In this document: positions 1 through 8,664 of the stretch, one piece after another
Layout of the letters: each line of letters begins with the position of its first letter
Position numbering within the stretch: position 1 is the stretch's first letter
NCBI RefSeq assembly: GCF_003815015.1
Contig: NZ_RKRE01000003.1
Coordinates: 124,001 to 188,000, forward strand
Length of the DNA: 64,000 bases
Direction: 5' to 3'
From: Thermodesulfitimonas autotrophica
GTDB lineage: Bacteria; Bacillota; Desulfotomaculia; Desulfotomaculales; Ammonificaceae
Made by a program: the position numbers and the translations under genes
The notes under the pieces: generated by a model
Seen by the model: only the letters and a program-made list of their open reading frames with translations
Database searches by the model: none
What the model was told of the DNA's origin: nothing

Positions 1-1496
1 CGGCGCCGGCAGGAATAGTGTTGCGCGGGGGCGAAGGGGTAGGGGTGGTGACGCGGCCGGGGCTGCCCGTGCCGGTGGGGGAGCCGGCGATCAACCCGGT
101 GCCGCGGCGGCTCATTCTCCGGGAGGTGGCGGCGGTGCTGCCGCCGGGTAGGGGGGCGGAAGTGACGATCAGCGTGCCGGGCGGGGCGGAAGTGGCGGCG
201 AGGACCTTCAACCCGCGCCTGGGGATTGTGGGGGGCATTTCGATCTTGGGGACGATGGGGATTGTCAAACCGATGTCGGAGGAGGCCTACCGGGAAAGCC
301 TCGGCTGCGCGGTGGACGTGGCGGTGGCCGAAGGGCGGCGGGAGCTCGTCTTCGTGCCGGGGCGGACGGGGGAGAAGGTAGCGGTGGAACGTTACGGCTT
401 TCCCCCGGAGGCTGTGGTCCAGATAAGCAATTTTGTCGGCTACATGCTCGAGCGGGCGGCGGCCGCGGGGGCGAGGGCGATCCTGCTTTTCGGCCACCTC
501 GGCAAGCTCCTCAAGGTTGCTGGCGGTATTTTCCACACCCACAGCCGGGTGGCGGACGCGCGCGGGGAGATCCTGGCCGCCTTGGCCGCCGCGGAAGGAG
601 CCCCGCCGCCGTTAGTGGCGCGGCTGCTGGAGACACCTACGGTAGAAGAGGCGGTGCCGTTCCTGCGCGCGGCGGGACTGGAGCGGGTGTTCGCGGCGGC
701 GGCGGCGCGGGCGAGCCGGCGGGCGGAGGATTTTGTCCGGGGGAAGCTGCGGGTGGGAACGGTGCTGCTGGGCCGCGACGGGGAAGTGCTCGGTTACGAC
801 GCGGGGGCGCGGGAAATTGCCGCGGCTTGCCGCGTAAATTTGCCGGCGCGCGGCGGAGAATTGCCGCCCGGGGTTTACGTGGTCGGCGTGGGGCCGGGGG
901 CGCCTGATCTTCTCACCCCCGCGGCCTGGCGGATCATCCGCGGGGCGAAGGTGCTCGTCGGCGGGGAGCGGGTGCTTGGGGGTATCGAAGGCGGGCCGGA
1001 TGTGGAACGCTACTTTATTACGCGCAACTGGCGGGAGCTTACCGCTACCGTTGCGGCCCGGAGCCGGGAGGTGCCCGTGGTGGTGCTCGTTTCGGGTGAC
1101 CCGGGGCTTTTCAGCTTCTTAGGGACGCTCCGGCGCGCGCACCCCGATTTGTCAGTGACGGTGGTGCCGGGGATCAGCGCGGCGGCGCTGGCCTTTGCCC
1201 GCCTCGGCACCGGCTACGAGGACGCAGCGTTTATCAGCTTGCACGGGCGGGAAGAAAACGAAGTCGCGCTGCTGGATGCGGTGCGCCGGGCGGCGAAGGT
1301 CTTGGTCTTCACGGGACCGGCGTACCCGCCCCAGCGGGTGGGCGCTGTGCTTTTAGCCCACGGTTTCGGGGAGCGGCGGGTCCACGTTTTTTCCAACCTC
1401 TCGCTTCCGGAAGAGAAAAGCTTTGCGGGTAAGGCCCAGGAGCTTGCGGTTGTCTCTACGCCTTTCCCCAACGCGGTGGTGGTCATCCTTGGTTGA
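1..1496 (+). CDS. cbiDE: CbiD-CbiE fusion protein (partial, 5' end outside window)
   Basis: This single frame carries two enzymes of anaerobic cobalamin synthesis. The first part, up to about base 865, is CbiD, the C1-methyltransferase acting on cobalt-precorrin-5B. From about base 873 (VYVVGVGPG) it continues as CbiE, the C5-methyltransferase of cobalt-precorrin-7, with the tetrapyrrole-methylase glycine loop and an SGDPGLFSF motif. The frame is open to the first bases of the window, and the GTG at 18 lies inside the conserved CbiD core, so the true start is upstream. Only about ten residues link the two domains. The stop overlaps the start of cbiT. Both assignments are secure; this fusion is less usual than the CbiE-CbiT fusion. 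Confidence 0.93.
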   Translation, partial: APAGIVLRGGEGVGVVTRPGLPVPVGEPAINPVPRRLILREVAAVLPPGRGAEVTISVPGGAEVAARTFNPRLGIVGGISILGTMGIVKPMSEEAYRESLGCAVDVAVAEGRRELVFVPGRTGEKVAVERYGFPPEAVVQISNFVGYMLERAAAAGARAILLFGHLGKLLKVAGGIFHTHSRVADARGEILAALAAAEGAPPPLVARLLETPTVEEAVPFLRAAGLERVFAAAAARASRRAEDFVRGKLRVGTVLLGRDGEVLGYDAGAREIAAACRVNLPARGGELPPGVYVVGVGPGAPDLLTPAAWRIIRGAKVLVGGERVLGGIEGGPDVERYFITRNWRELTATVAARSREVPVVVLVSGDPGLFSFLGTLRRAHPDLSVTVVPGISAAALAFARLGTGYEDAAFISLHGREENEVALLDAVRRAAKVLVFTGPAYPPQRVGAVLLAHGFGERRVHVFSNLSLPEEKSFAGKAQELAVVSTPFPNAVVVILG

Positions 1497-2082
1497 TTTC
1501 CCTTACGTAACGCCCGGCATTCCGGACGCGGCCTTTTTACGGGATGAGACGCCGCTTACCCGTGAGGAGGTGCGGGTGGTAGCGCTCGCGAAGCTCCGGC
1601 TCCCGCCAGCGGGTGTCTTCTGGGATGTCGGCGCGGGCACGGGTTCGGTGGCGGTGGAGGCGGCGCGGCTGATGCCGGGGGGAAAGGTCTTCGCGGTTGA
1701 GGCTAAGGAGGAGCGGGCCGCACTCATCCGGGCCAACCGGGAACGCTTCGGGCTTACCAACCTAACCGTGGTGGCGGGGGAGGCGCCGGCGGCCTTAGGC
1801 GCGCTCCCGCGCCCGGACCGGGTGTTTGTGGGGGGCAGCGGCGGGCGGCTGCCAGAAATCTTGGCTTACTTGCGGGAGCGCTTGCCGGCAACGGGGCGGC
1901 TGGTGGTGAGCGCCGTAACCCTCGAGACTTTGGCGATTGCGGCCGGGGTGCTCCGGTGGCCCGGCTGGCAGGGGGAAATCACCGGCCTATCGGTGGTGCG
2001 GGGGGAAAGGGTGGGGGAGAGGACTTTGCTGCGGGGCGGCAACCCGGTTTTTTTAGTGGTGGCGGCCAGGGAAGAAGCTTAA
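1489..2082 (+). CDS. cbiT: Cobalt-precorrin-6B C15-methyltransferase (decarboxylating) CbiT
   Basis: CbiT methylates C15 and decarboxylates the acetate side chain of ring C. The class I SAM-binding motif DVGAGTGSVAVEAA is clear, followed by a VEAKEERA acidic loop and a DRVFVGGSGG strand. I place the start at TTG 1489, giving 197 residues and an 8-base overlap with the CbiE stop, because family similarity begins at the FPYVTPGIPD segment. An ATG at 1423 would add 22 residues that are only a shadow of the CbiE frame. Translational coupling to cbiE is likely. Confidence 0.93.
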   Translation: MVDFPYVTPGIPDAAFLRDETPLTREEVRVVALAKLRLPPAGVFWDVGAGTGSVAVEAARLMPGGKVFAVEAKEERAALIRANRERFGLTNLTVVAGEAPAALGALPRPDRVFVGGSGGRLPEILAYLRERLPATGRLVVSAVTLETLAIAAGVLRWPGWQGEITGLSVVRGERVGERTLLRGGNPVFLVVAAREEA

Positions 2083-2095
2083 AGGAGGAGTAAGT

Positions 2096-2791
2096 ATGGC
2101 CACACTTTACGGGGTGGGCGTGGGTCCCGGCGACCCGGAACTGATTACTTTGAAGGCGCTACGCGTACTCGAGCGCGTGCCCGTAATCTGCACGCCCCAC
2201 GCGCAAAAAGGGGAGGAGAGTATCGCCGGGGAGATCGTGCTGGCGGTGCTGGGGCCGGAGAGGCTGCGGGAGAAGGAGTTTTTGCCGCTCCATTTTCCGA
2301 TGACGCGGGAGCGCGCCGCGCTTGAAGCGGCCTGGGCGGAGGCGGCGAGGCAGGTGGTTGCCCGGCTCAGGGCGCAAAAGGACGTGGCCTTCGTCACCCT
2401 GGGCGACCCTACCTTTTACAGCACCTTTCCCTACCTCGAGCGGGCGGTGCGGGCGGTGGACCCGGCAGCAAAGATCGCGGTGATTCCGGGGGTGAACGCC
2501 TTCGCGGCGTGCGCGGCGGCTGGCGGCATTGCGGTTCAGGGAGACGAGCGGCTTGCGGTGGTTCCCGCCACCGCCGCGGCGGACTTGGCGCCGGTGCTGG
2601 AGTCTTTCGACTGCGCCGTTTTCTTGAAGGCGGGGCGCCACCTCGACGCTGTGCGGGCAGCGGTTGAAAGTGTTGGTCTTAGCGAGAAGGCACATCTTTA
2701 CGAGCGGTGCGGTTTTCCGGGCGGGCGGCAGGGGCCGCTGGCGGCGTTCCCGGTGGCGGATTATCTATCGCTCGTGGTGGTGAAAAAGTGA
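2096..2791 (+). CDS. cbiL: Precorrin-2/cobalt-factor II C20-methyltransferase CbiL
   Basis: CbiL is a 231-residue tetrapyrrole methylase that adds the C20 methyl group to cobalt-factor II. The sequence shows the N-terminal GVGVGPGDPELIT loop, the TLGDPTFYSTF motif near the SAM site and a VIPGVNAFAACAA segment, all typical of the CbiL/CobI branch. An AAAGGAGGAG ribosome-binding site lies just before ATG 2096. Its stop overlaps the GTG of cbiF. Confidence 0.93.
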   Translation: MATLYGVGVGPGDPELITLKALRVLERVPVICTPHAQKGEESIAGEIVLAVLGPERLREKEFLPLHFPMTRERAALEAAWAEAARQVVARLRAQKDVAFVTLGDPTFYSTFPYLERAVRAVDPAAKIAVIPGVNAFAACAAAGGIAVQGDERLAVVPATAAADLAPVLESFDCAVFLKAGRHLDAVRAAVESVGLSEKAHLYERCGFPGGRQGPLAAFPVADYLSLVVVKK

Positions 2792-3549
2792 AACCGGTCT
2801 ACATTGTCGGGGCTGGCCCGGGTGACCCAGAGCTGATCACCGTAAAGGGGGCGCGGCTACTCGGGGAGGCGGACGTGGTCGTTTACGCCGGTTCGCTTAT
2901 CCCGCCGGCAGTTCTTCGCTATGTTCGTCCCGAGGCGGAGCGCCACAACAGCGCGACGCTCACCCGGCAGGAAATCGCGGGGATCCTGATCGGCGCGGCG
3001 CGGGCCGGTAAACTGGCGGTGCGCCTCTCTTCAGGGGATCCAAGCCTTTACGGGGCGATCGCGGAGCTGATGGCGGACCTGGAGGCGGCCGGCGTCCCTT
3101 GCGAGGTGGTGCCGGGGGTGAGTTCTTTTTTAGCGGCGGCGGCCCGCCTGAAAAAGGAGTTTACCGTGCCCGGGGTAAGCCAGACGCTGATTTTGAGCCG
3201 GCTGGCCGGCCGGACGCCCGTGCCGGAGGCCGAATCTTTGGCAGCACTGGCGCGACACCGGGCGAGCCTCTGCCTTTTCTTGAGCGTCCATCTGATCGAG
3301 GAAGTAGCCGCGGCTCTCGCCGCCGGTTACCCGCCGGAGACGCCGGTCGCGGTAGTAGAAAAAGTTACCTGGCCGGAGGAAAGAATCATTCACTGCCGGC
3401 TGAGTGAGCTTCCCGCGGCAGTGCGGGGGGCCGGCATTACCCGGACGGCGCTGGTCCTGGTGGGCGATTTTCTGGAAGCGGCAGGGGAGCCTTCGCGCCT
3501 TTACGACCCGAACTTCAGCCACGGTTACCGGAAGCGGGGCGACGCGTGA
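2788..3549 (+). CDS. cbiF: Cobalt-precorrin-4 C11-methyltransferase CbiF
   Basis: This 253-residue methylase matches the CbiF/CobM branch, which methylates C11 of cobalt-precorrin-4. It has GAGPGDPELITVKG at the N-terminus, YAGSLI, an SSGDPSLYGAI motif and VPGVSSFLAAAA. The start is GTG 2788, overlapping the CbiL stop in a GTGA arrangement; family similarity begins exactly there (KPVYIVGAGPG). A longer frame from 2707 is ignored because it only shadows CbiL. Its own stop overlaps the start of cbiG. Confidence 0.94.
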   Translation: MKPVYIVGAGPGDPELITVKGARLLGEADVVVYAGSLIPPAVLRYVRPEAERHNSATLTRQEIAGILIGAARAGKLAVRLSSGDPSLYGAIAELMADLEAAGVPCEVVPGVSSFLAAAARLKKEFTVPGVSQTLILSRLAGRTPVPEAESLAALARHRASLCLFLSVHLIEEVAAALAAGYPPETPVAVVEKVTWPEERIIHCRLSELPAAVRGAGITRTALVLVGDFLEAAGEPSRLYDPNFSHGYRKRGDA

Positions 3550-4613
3550 AGGTGCGGGAAGGTTTGGCCATTGTGGTCTTGAGCGCTCGGGGCTACGCCC
3601 TGGCGGAGCGGATAGCGGCAACCGCAGAGAAGCGACGGGTGGCGATTTACGCGCCAGTTAAGCTCGGCGTGGGGGAGCCTTACCGCTCAGTCAGGGAGTG
3701 CGTGGCGGCGCTTTTCCCGCGGGTGGAGGCGCTTGTTTTTATCGGCGCGGTGGGCGTCGCGGTGCGCTTGGTGGCACCGCACCTCGCGGACAAATTCACC
3801 GACCCGCCGGTAGTGGTGGTGGATGAGGCAGGGCGCTTCGCGGTCACTTTGGTGGGCGGCCACCACGGCGCCAACGCCCTGGCGGAGGAAATAGCCGCGG
3901 CGCTCGGTGCCTGCCCGGTCGTCACTACGGCGAGCGATTCCTTGGGGCGCCCGGCAGTGGATCTCTTCGCGGCCAAATTTAACCTCGCGCTTGAGCCGCG
4001 CACCAACCTATCGCGGGTGGCCCGGGCCCTGTTAGACGGCGAAAGGGTGGCGCTACTCTGGGACGAGGCGGTGCCGCCGGTTGATTACCACTGGCCGCCG
4101 GAGGTGGCGGTCCTGCGCTGGCGGCCCGGCGCGCCTCCACCGGCAGGGTTTGCCGTTTGGCTCTTGGTTACGGAGCAGGAGGTGACGCCACCGCCGGGTC
4201 CCTATCTCTTCTTGCGCCCGCGCCGCTACGTTGTCGGGGTGGGTTGCCGGCGGGGGACGGGGAGAGCCGCGATCCGGCAGGCGATTGCGCTGGCGATGGC
4301 GGAAGCGGGCCTGCCGCTTTTGGGGTTGCGGGAGCTGGCCACGGTGGAGCTAAAAAAGGATGAGGCGGGTCTGAAGGAGGCGGCGGCGGAACTCGGCGTT
4401 CCGGTGCGGTTTTTACCGTTAGCGGCACTAAAAAGGGTGCAGGCGGCTTTAGGGCCGGGCGCGGTAAGCGAAAGTAAGCGGGTGAAAGAAAAGATCGGGG
4501 TGGGAAACGTATGCGAGCTGGCAGCGTTAACGGCGGGAGCAGAGAGGCTCGTGGTCCGGAAGACCATCTTCCCCCGCGTGACGGTAGCGGTAGGGGTGGC
4601 TCCCTGGCCGTAG
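3546..4613 (+). CDS. cbiG: Cobalt-precorrin-5A hydrolase CbiG
   Basis: CbiG opens the delta-lactone of cobalt-precorrin-5A and releases acetaldehyde, a step found only in the anaerobic route. The 355 residues show the N-terminal domain signature GAVGVAVRLVAPHL, then GGHHGANALAEEI, a variable middle part and the C-terminal CbiG domain with GVGCRRGT and a VELKKDEAGL segment. It starts with GTG 3546, four bases inside cbiF. Its 3' end overlaps the proposed start of cbiH by about 100 bases. Confidence 0.93.
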   Translation: MKVREGLAIVVLSARGYALAERIAATAEKRRVAIYAPVKLGVGEPYRSVRECVAALFPRVEALVFIGAVGVAVRLVAPHLADKFTDPPVVVVDEAGRFAVTLVGGHHGANALAEEIAAALGACPVVTTASDSLGRPAVDLFAAKFNLALEPRTNLSRVARALLDGERVALLWDEAVPPVDYHWPPEVAVLRWRPGAPPPAGFAVWLLVTEQEVTPPPGPYLFLRPRRYVVGVGCRRGTGRAAIRQAIALAMAEAGLPLLGLRELATVELKKDEAGLKEAAAELGVPVRFLPLAALKRVQAALGPGAVSESKRVKEKIGVGNVCELAALTAGAERLVVRKTIFPRVTVAVGVAPWP

Positions 4614-5320
4614 TGGGGATCGGCCCGGGGGATCCGGGTTTACTTGCGCCGCGGGCTAAGGAAGCGCTGGCCCGGGCCGAGGTGGTTTTCGGCTACCGCA
4701 CTTACTTGGGGCTGGTGGGCGACCTGCTCGCGGGTAAGGAGGTCGTCCCGAGCGGGATGCGGGAAGAGGTGGCGCGGGCGCGCGCGGCGGTGGCGCGGGC
4801 GACAAACGGTGCGCGGGTGGCGGTTCTCTCGGGTGGCGATCCGGGCGTTTACGGCATGGCGGCGCCGGTCCTGGAGGTGGCCGCGGCGGCAGGAGTACCG
4901 GTAACGGTGGTGCCCGGGGTGACGGCGGCTACAGCGGCCGCGGCCTTGTTGGGGGCGCCGCTCGGCCACGATTTTGCCGTGGTGAGTCTGAGTGACCTGC
5001 TCACGCCTTGGCCGGTGATTGTCAAGCGGCTGGAGGCCGCGGTGGCGGCCGACTTTGTGCTCGTGCTCTACAACCCCTCCAGCACGAAGAGAAAAGAGCG
5101 GTGGCTGGAGGCGGTGGCGATCCTTCGGGCCGGGCGGCCGGCAGCAACGCCGGTGGGGATCGTCTGGGACGCGGGGCGCTCGGGCGAACGGAAGGTGCTC
5201 TGCGACCTGGCAACGGTGACGGCGCATCCCGTCGATATGCGGGCTACGGTGATCGTCGGCAACTCCCATACTTATGTGGCTAACGGCGTAATGATTACGC
5301 CGCGGGGGTACAACTGGTGA
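4511..5320 (+). CDS. cbiH: Cobalt-factor III C17-methyltransferase CbiH
   Basis: CbiH methylates C17 and contracts the ring. It has GIGPGDPGLL near the N-terminus, SGGDPGVYGMAAP, VVPGVTAATAAAALLGAP and a YNPSS motif followed by lysine-rich residues, all typical of the CbiH/CobJ branch. The start is uncertain. ATG 4511 has a GGGGTGGG upstream but adds about 30 residues that overlap cbiG. GTG 4613 sits on the CbiG stop but would remove the first beta strand. The stop overlaps the GTG of cbiJ. Confidence 0.9.
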   Translation: MRAGSVNGGSREARGPEDHLPPRDGSGRGGSLAVVGIGPGDPGLLAPRAKEALARAEVVFGYRTYLGLVGDLLAGKEVVPSGMREEVARARAAVARATNGARVAVLSGGDPGVYGMAAPVLEVAAAAGVPVTVVPGVTAATAAAALLGAPLGHDFAVVSLSDLLTPWPVIVKRLEAAVAADFVLVLYNPSSTKRKERWLEAVAILRAGRPAATPVGIVWDAGRSGERKVLCDLATVTAHPVDMRATVIVGNSHTYVANGVMITPRGYNW

Positions 5321-6096
5321 TTCTTCTTCTCGGCGGTACGACCGAGGGGCGCGCGGCGGCCCGGACGCTGACAGCGGCGGGCTGGCCGGTGTTGGTGAGC
5401 GTGGCGACACCCTACGGGGCAACGCTGGCGGGTGAGGGTTTTGCGGGGCCGGTGGTAGTGGGCCGGCGGGACGCGGCGGCCCTGGCGGCGCTTATCGGCG
5501 AGCAAGGAGTTCGCCTGGTCGTTGACGCCACCCACCCTTTCGCCACGGAAGCGCACCGCAACGCCAGCCGAGCGGCGGCAAAGTGCGGGGTGCCCTACCT
5601 CCGCTACACCCGTCCCCAGGCGCCGCTGTCCGCTGACCCACGGGTTATTGCCTGTGCCGACTTTACCACGGCGGCTCGGGAGGCAGTGGCGCGGGGGCCG
5701 GTGCTTTTTCTCACCACCGGCAGCAAGACGTTACCCCTTTTCCTCCCGGTGGCCCGGGCGGCGGGGTGCCGTGTAGTGGCGCGGGTGCTACCGGAACCGG
5801 CGGTCATTGCCGCCTGCCGCGAAGCGGGGCTTTCCCCGCGCGATATCGTGGCGCTGCAAGGGCCGCTACCGGTAGAGCTCAACGCGGCGCTTTTTCGCGC
5901 TTTCGGGGCCACGGTCGTAGTTACGAAGGAGAGCGGTGCGGTTGGGGGCCAAGACGCCAAGATGGAAGCGGCGCTTAATCTGGGGATCCCCGTAGTGGTG
6001 GTCCGGCGGCCGCCGGAGCCGCCGGAGGCCGTTTTTACCGCTGAGGAGCTCTTGAAGCGGGTAAACGAAATTTTGGGGCGGGGGACCAACCGGTGA
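5317..6096 (+). CDS. cbiJ: Cobalt-precorrin-6A reductase CbiJ
   Basis: CbiJ reduces the macrocycle of cobalt-precorrin-6A with a nicotinamide cofactor. The 259-residue product opens with ILLLGGTTEGRA, a nucleotide-binding loop, and has the DATHPFA motif and a VTKESGAVGGQDAKMEAA stretch typical of CobK/CbiJ. It starts with GTG 5317, overlapping the CbiH stop by four bases. It fits the corrin ring order of the operon. Confidence 0.92.
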   Translation: MILLLGGTTEGRAAARTLTAAGWPVLVSVATPYGATLAGEGFAGPVVVGRRDAAALAALIGEQGVRLVVDATHPFATEAHRNASRAAAKCGVPYLRYTRPQAPLSADPRVIACADFTTAAREAVARGPVLFLTTGSKTLPLFLPVARAAGCRVVARVLPEPAVIAACREAGLSPRDIVALQGPLPVELNAALFRAFGATVVVTKESGAVGGQDAKMEAALNLGIPVVVVRRPPEPPEAVFTAEELLKRVNEILGRGTNR

Positions 6097-6130
6097 GCCT
6101 CTGCCTTGGCTTAGGAAGGAGGATTCCTTT

Positions 6131-6520
6131 TTGGAAGGGATAATTGTGCTCGGGCACGGGAGCCGGGCGGCAGTAGACGAAGCGAACCTTTTCTTGGAGC
6201 GGGTAGCCGCCGAAATTGCCAAAATATTTCCTGGGGCACGGGTTGAGCCGGCCTGGATGAACCCCAAAGCGGCGCGCCAAAACCTTGCCGGGGCCGCGGC
6301 TAAGCTGGTGGCGGCGGGAGCGAGAAAGGTGATTGTCGCCCCGGTTTTCTTAACGGACGGGCTCCACATCCGGAAGGATATCCCGGAAGAGTTAGCGGAC
6401 TTAAGCAGTGCGTATCCGGGAGTCGAGTTTGTCTTAGCGCGGCACATCGGTTTTGACCCCCGGATCGTAGGTATTGTGGCGGAGCGGATTGCGGAGGTGC
6501 GGGATGGAGTTTCTTTGTAA
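6131..6520 (+). CDS. cbiX: Short-form sirohydrochlorin cobaltochelatase CbiX
   Basis: This 129-residue protein inserts cobalt into sirohydrochlorin. It begins EGIIVLGHGSR, with the metal-ligand histidine in LGHGSR, and has a second histidine in the FLTDGLHIRKDIPEEL segment. The length matches the small CbiX(S) class that works as a homodimer, not the two-domain forms. The start is TTG 6131. Its ribosome-binding site GGAGGA lies in the loop of a possible AGGAA/TTCCT stem at 6113-6128. The 3' end overlaps the proposed start of cbiC by 17 bases. Confidence 0.92.
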   Translation: MEGIIVLGHGSRAAVDEANLFLERVAAEIAKIFPGARVEPAWMNPKAARQNLAGAAAKLVAAGARKVIVAPVFLTDGLHIRKDIPEELADLSSAYPGVEFVLARHIGFDPRIVGIVAERIAEVRDGVSL

Positions 6521-7130
6521 TCCCCGGGCGATCGAAGCTCAGAGCATGGCGATCATCGAGGAGCTTCTTGCGCCCTGGCGGCGCGTCCTTTCGCGGGAGG
6601 AATTCCTGGTGGCGCGGCGGGTGGTGCACGCCACCGGGGACCCGGAGGTGGTGGCGCACCTGGTTTTCCACCACGCTCCGGTGGCGGCGGGCGTTGCTGC
6701 GCTGCGGCAGGGGACCCGCCTCGTCTGCGACGTTCAGATGGTAGCAGCGGGAATCAGGGGGCGGCTTCCGGAAGGAACGGAGATCCGGGTAGCGGTAGCG
6801 GAACCGGGCGCAGCGGCAGAAGCTTCCCGGGATGGCGTTACCCGGGCGCTCGCGGGCATCCGGCTTCTGCAGACGACCCTTGCTGGAAGCGTGGTGGCGG
6901 TGGGTAACGCGCCAACGGCGCTTTACGGCGTGCTGGAACTTTACCGGGTCGGCATCCGCCCCGCGCTCGTGATCGGGGCCCCGGTCGGTTTTGTCGGGGC
7001 GGCGGAGGCGAAGGAAGCACTGCTGGCGACCGACCTGCCGGCGGTGGTGCTGCGCGGGACGCGCGGCGGGAGCGCGGTGGCGGCGGCAGTGGTCAATGCG
7101 CTTTTCAGCTTAGCTGCGGCTGCCTATTAA
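6504..7130 (+). CDS. cbiC: Cobalt-precorrin-8 methylmutase CbiC
   Basis: CbiC moves a methyl group from C11 to C12 to form cobyrinate. The protein of 208 residues contains RVVHATGDPEVV with the conserved histidine, a GTRLVCDVQMV segment, and VGNAPTALYGVLEL followed by GAPVGFVGAAEAKEAL, all family signatures. I chose ATG 6504, preceded by GGAGGTG, because family similarity begins near MEFLCNPRAIE; the frame extends ten codons further upstream. It overlaps the end of cbiX. Confidence 0.93.
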   Translation: MEFLCNPRAIEAQSMAIIEELLAPWRRVLSREEFLVARRVVHATGDPEVVAHLVFHHAPVAAGVAALRQGTRLVCDVQMVAAGIRGRLPEGTEIRVAVAEPGAAAEASRDGVTRALAGIRLLQTTLAGSVVAVGNAPTALYGVLELYRVGIRPALVIGAPVGFVGAAEAKEALLATDLPAVVLRGTRGGSAVAAAVVNALFSLAAAAY

Positions 7131-7150
7131 TTCTTGCGGGGGTGCGGGCC

Positions 7151-8650
7151 GTGTCACGGGCGTTAATGGTGCAGGGCACCGCTTCGAACGCCGGGAAAAG
7201 CATCCTGGTGACGGCGCTCTGCCGGATCTTCCGGCAGGACGGCTACCGGGTGGCACCATTCAAAGCGCAGAATATGTCGCTGAACGCTTACGTTACGGCC
7301 GACGGTGGCGAGATCGGCCGCGCCCAAGGGGTGCAGGCGGAAGCCGCGGGCACTTCTGCGACCGTCGATATGAACCCGGTGCTCCTCAAACCCAAGGGCG
7401 ATAGTGTGGCGCAGGTGATCATCCACGGGCGCCCGGTCGGCGATTTTACCGCGCAGGGCTACCGGGAAGACTGTCTTAGCCGCGCCTGGCAGGCGGTTCG
7501 GGAGAGCTACGCGCGACTCAGCAAGGACTACGACGTGATTGTGATCGAAGGGGCGGGGAGCCCGGCGGAGGTGAACCTCCGGGAAAAAGACATCGCCAAT
7601 ATGCGGGTGGCGGCGCTGGCAGAAGCGCCGGTGCTGCTCGTGGCCGACATTGACCGGGGCGGGGTTTTTGCCCAGGTAGTCGGGACCCTTGCCCTCCTCC
7701 TCCCGGAAGAAGCGGCCCGGGTTCGGGGCGTGGTGATTAACAAGTTCCGCGGGGATTTAGCAATCTTAACGCCTGGCCTTCGTTTTCTGGAGGAAAAAAC
7801 GGGCCGGCCTGTGCTCGGCGTGCTCCCCTTTTTGCCTGACTTGGGGGTGGCGGCGGAGGATTCGGTGAGCCTGGGCGCCGGGTTCTTTCGCCCCGATGCG
7901 GCGCTCGACATCGCGGTGGTGCGCCTTCCCCGGATCGCCAACTTCGACGACTTCGACCCGCTGCTTGCGGAGCCGGACGTTTCGCTCCGTTTCGTGAGCC
8001 ACCCGCGCTGCGTGGGGCAACCCGACCTCCTCATCCTGCCCGGAACGAAGAATACCGTGGCCGATTTGCGCTGGCTCTGCGCCACCGGCTGGGTGGCGGT
8101 GCTCCGGGAGCGCGCGGCGGCCGGGTTGCCGCTCTTAGGTATCTGCGGTGGCTACCAGATGCTCGGGCGGGAGCTGCAGGACCCGGGCGGGCTGGAGGAC
8201 ACAGCGGGGGTTCACGTGGGGCTCGGCCTCCTTGACGTGGTGACGGTCTTTCGGCCGGGGAAGGTAACGGTGCGGCGGGTGGGTTTTGTTTCTGGGGCGG
8301 GAATGCTGGCGCCGCTTGCGGGCGAGAAGGTCTCTGGTTACGAAATTCACGCCGGGGAAACCTTCCGGGGGGCGGGCGCGGCTCCTATCTTTACCCTGGA
8401 GGTACCGTCCGGGACCGCCGCCGAAGGGGCGGTTGCCGGGGCGGTTTGGGGGACGTATCTACACGGCCTCTTCGAGGCGGATGGCTTCCGCCGCAGGTAT
8501 CTCAACCTGCTGCGCCGGCGGCGCGGCCTCCCACCGGTGGATTACGGTGTCTCCTTCGCGCGGCTCAAAGAGGAGTGCTTTGACCGCTTGGCGGCGGCAG
8601 TCCGGGAACACCTCAATCTCCGGGAGATTTACCGCTGGCTCGGGCTGTAA
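7151..8650 (+). CDS. cobQ: Cobyric acid synthase CobQ/CbiP
   Basis: This enzyme amidates the b, d, e and g carboxylates of adenosyl-cobyrinate a,c-diamide using glutamine and ATP. The 499 residues carry the P-loop GTASNAGKS, KAQNMSLNAYV, and a C-terminal class I glutamine amidotransferase domain with the catalytic cysteine in LLGICGGYQMLG and the histidine in GTYLHGLFE. GTG 7151 fits the usual N-terminus (SRALMVQGTAS) and lies 8 bases after GGGGGTG; an in-frame GTG at 7142 is the alternative. Confidence 0.95.
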   Translation: MSRALMVQGTASNAGKSILVTALCRIFRQDGYRVAPFKAQNMSLNAYVTADGGEIGRAQGVQAEAAGTSATVDMNPVLLKPKGDSVAQVIIHGRPVGDFTAQGYREDCLSRAWQAVRESYARLSKDYDVIVIEGAGSPAEVNLREKDIANMRVAALAEAPVLLVADIDRGGVFAQVVGTLALLLPEEAARVRGVVINKFRGDLAILTPGLRFLEEKTGRPVLGVLPFLPDLGVAAEDSVSLGAGFFRPDAALDIAVVRLPRIANFDDFDPLLAEPDVSLRFVSHPRCVGQPDLLILPGTKNTVADLRWLCATGWVAVLRERAAAGLPLLGICGGYQMLGRELQDPGGLEDTAGVHVGLGLLDVVTVFRPGKVTVRRVGFVSGAGMLAPLAGEKVSGYEIHAGETFRGAGAAPIFTLEVPSGTAAEGAVAGAVWGTYLHGLFEADGFRRRYLNLLRRRRGLPPVDYGVSFARLKEECFDRLAAAVREHLNLREIYRWLGL

Positions 8651-8664
8651 GGGGGGTTTTGGCT

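Noticed and set aside
2159-2695. Long minus-strand frame of 178 residues opposite cbiL
   Set aside because: It is antisense to a clear gene, rich in Arg/His/Pro as expected for the complement of GC-rich coding DNA, and has no family features.
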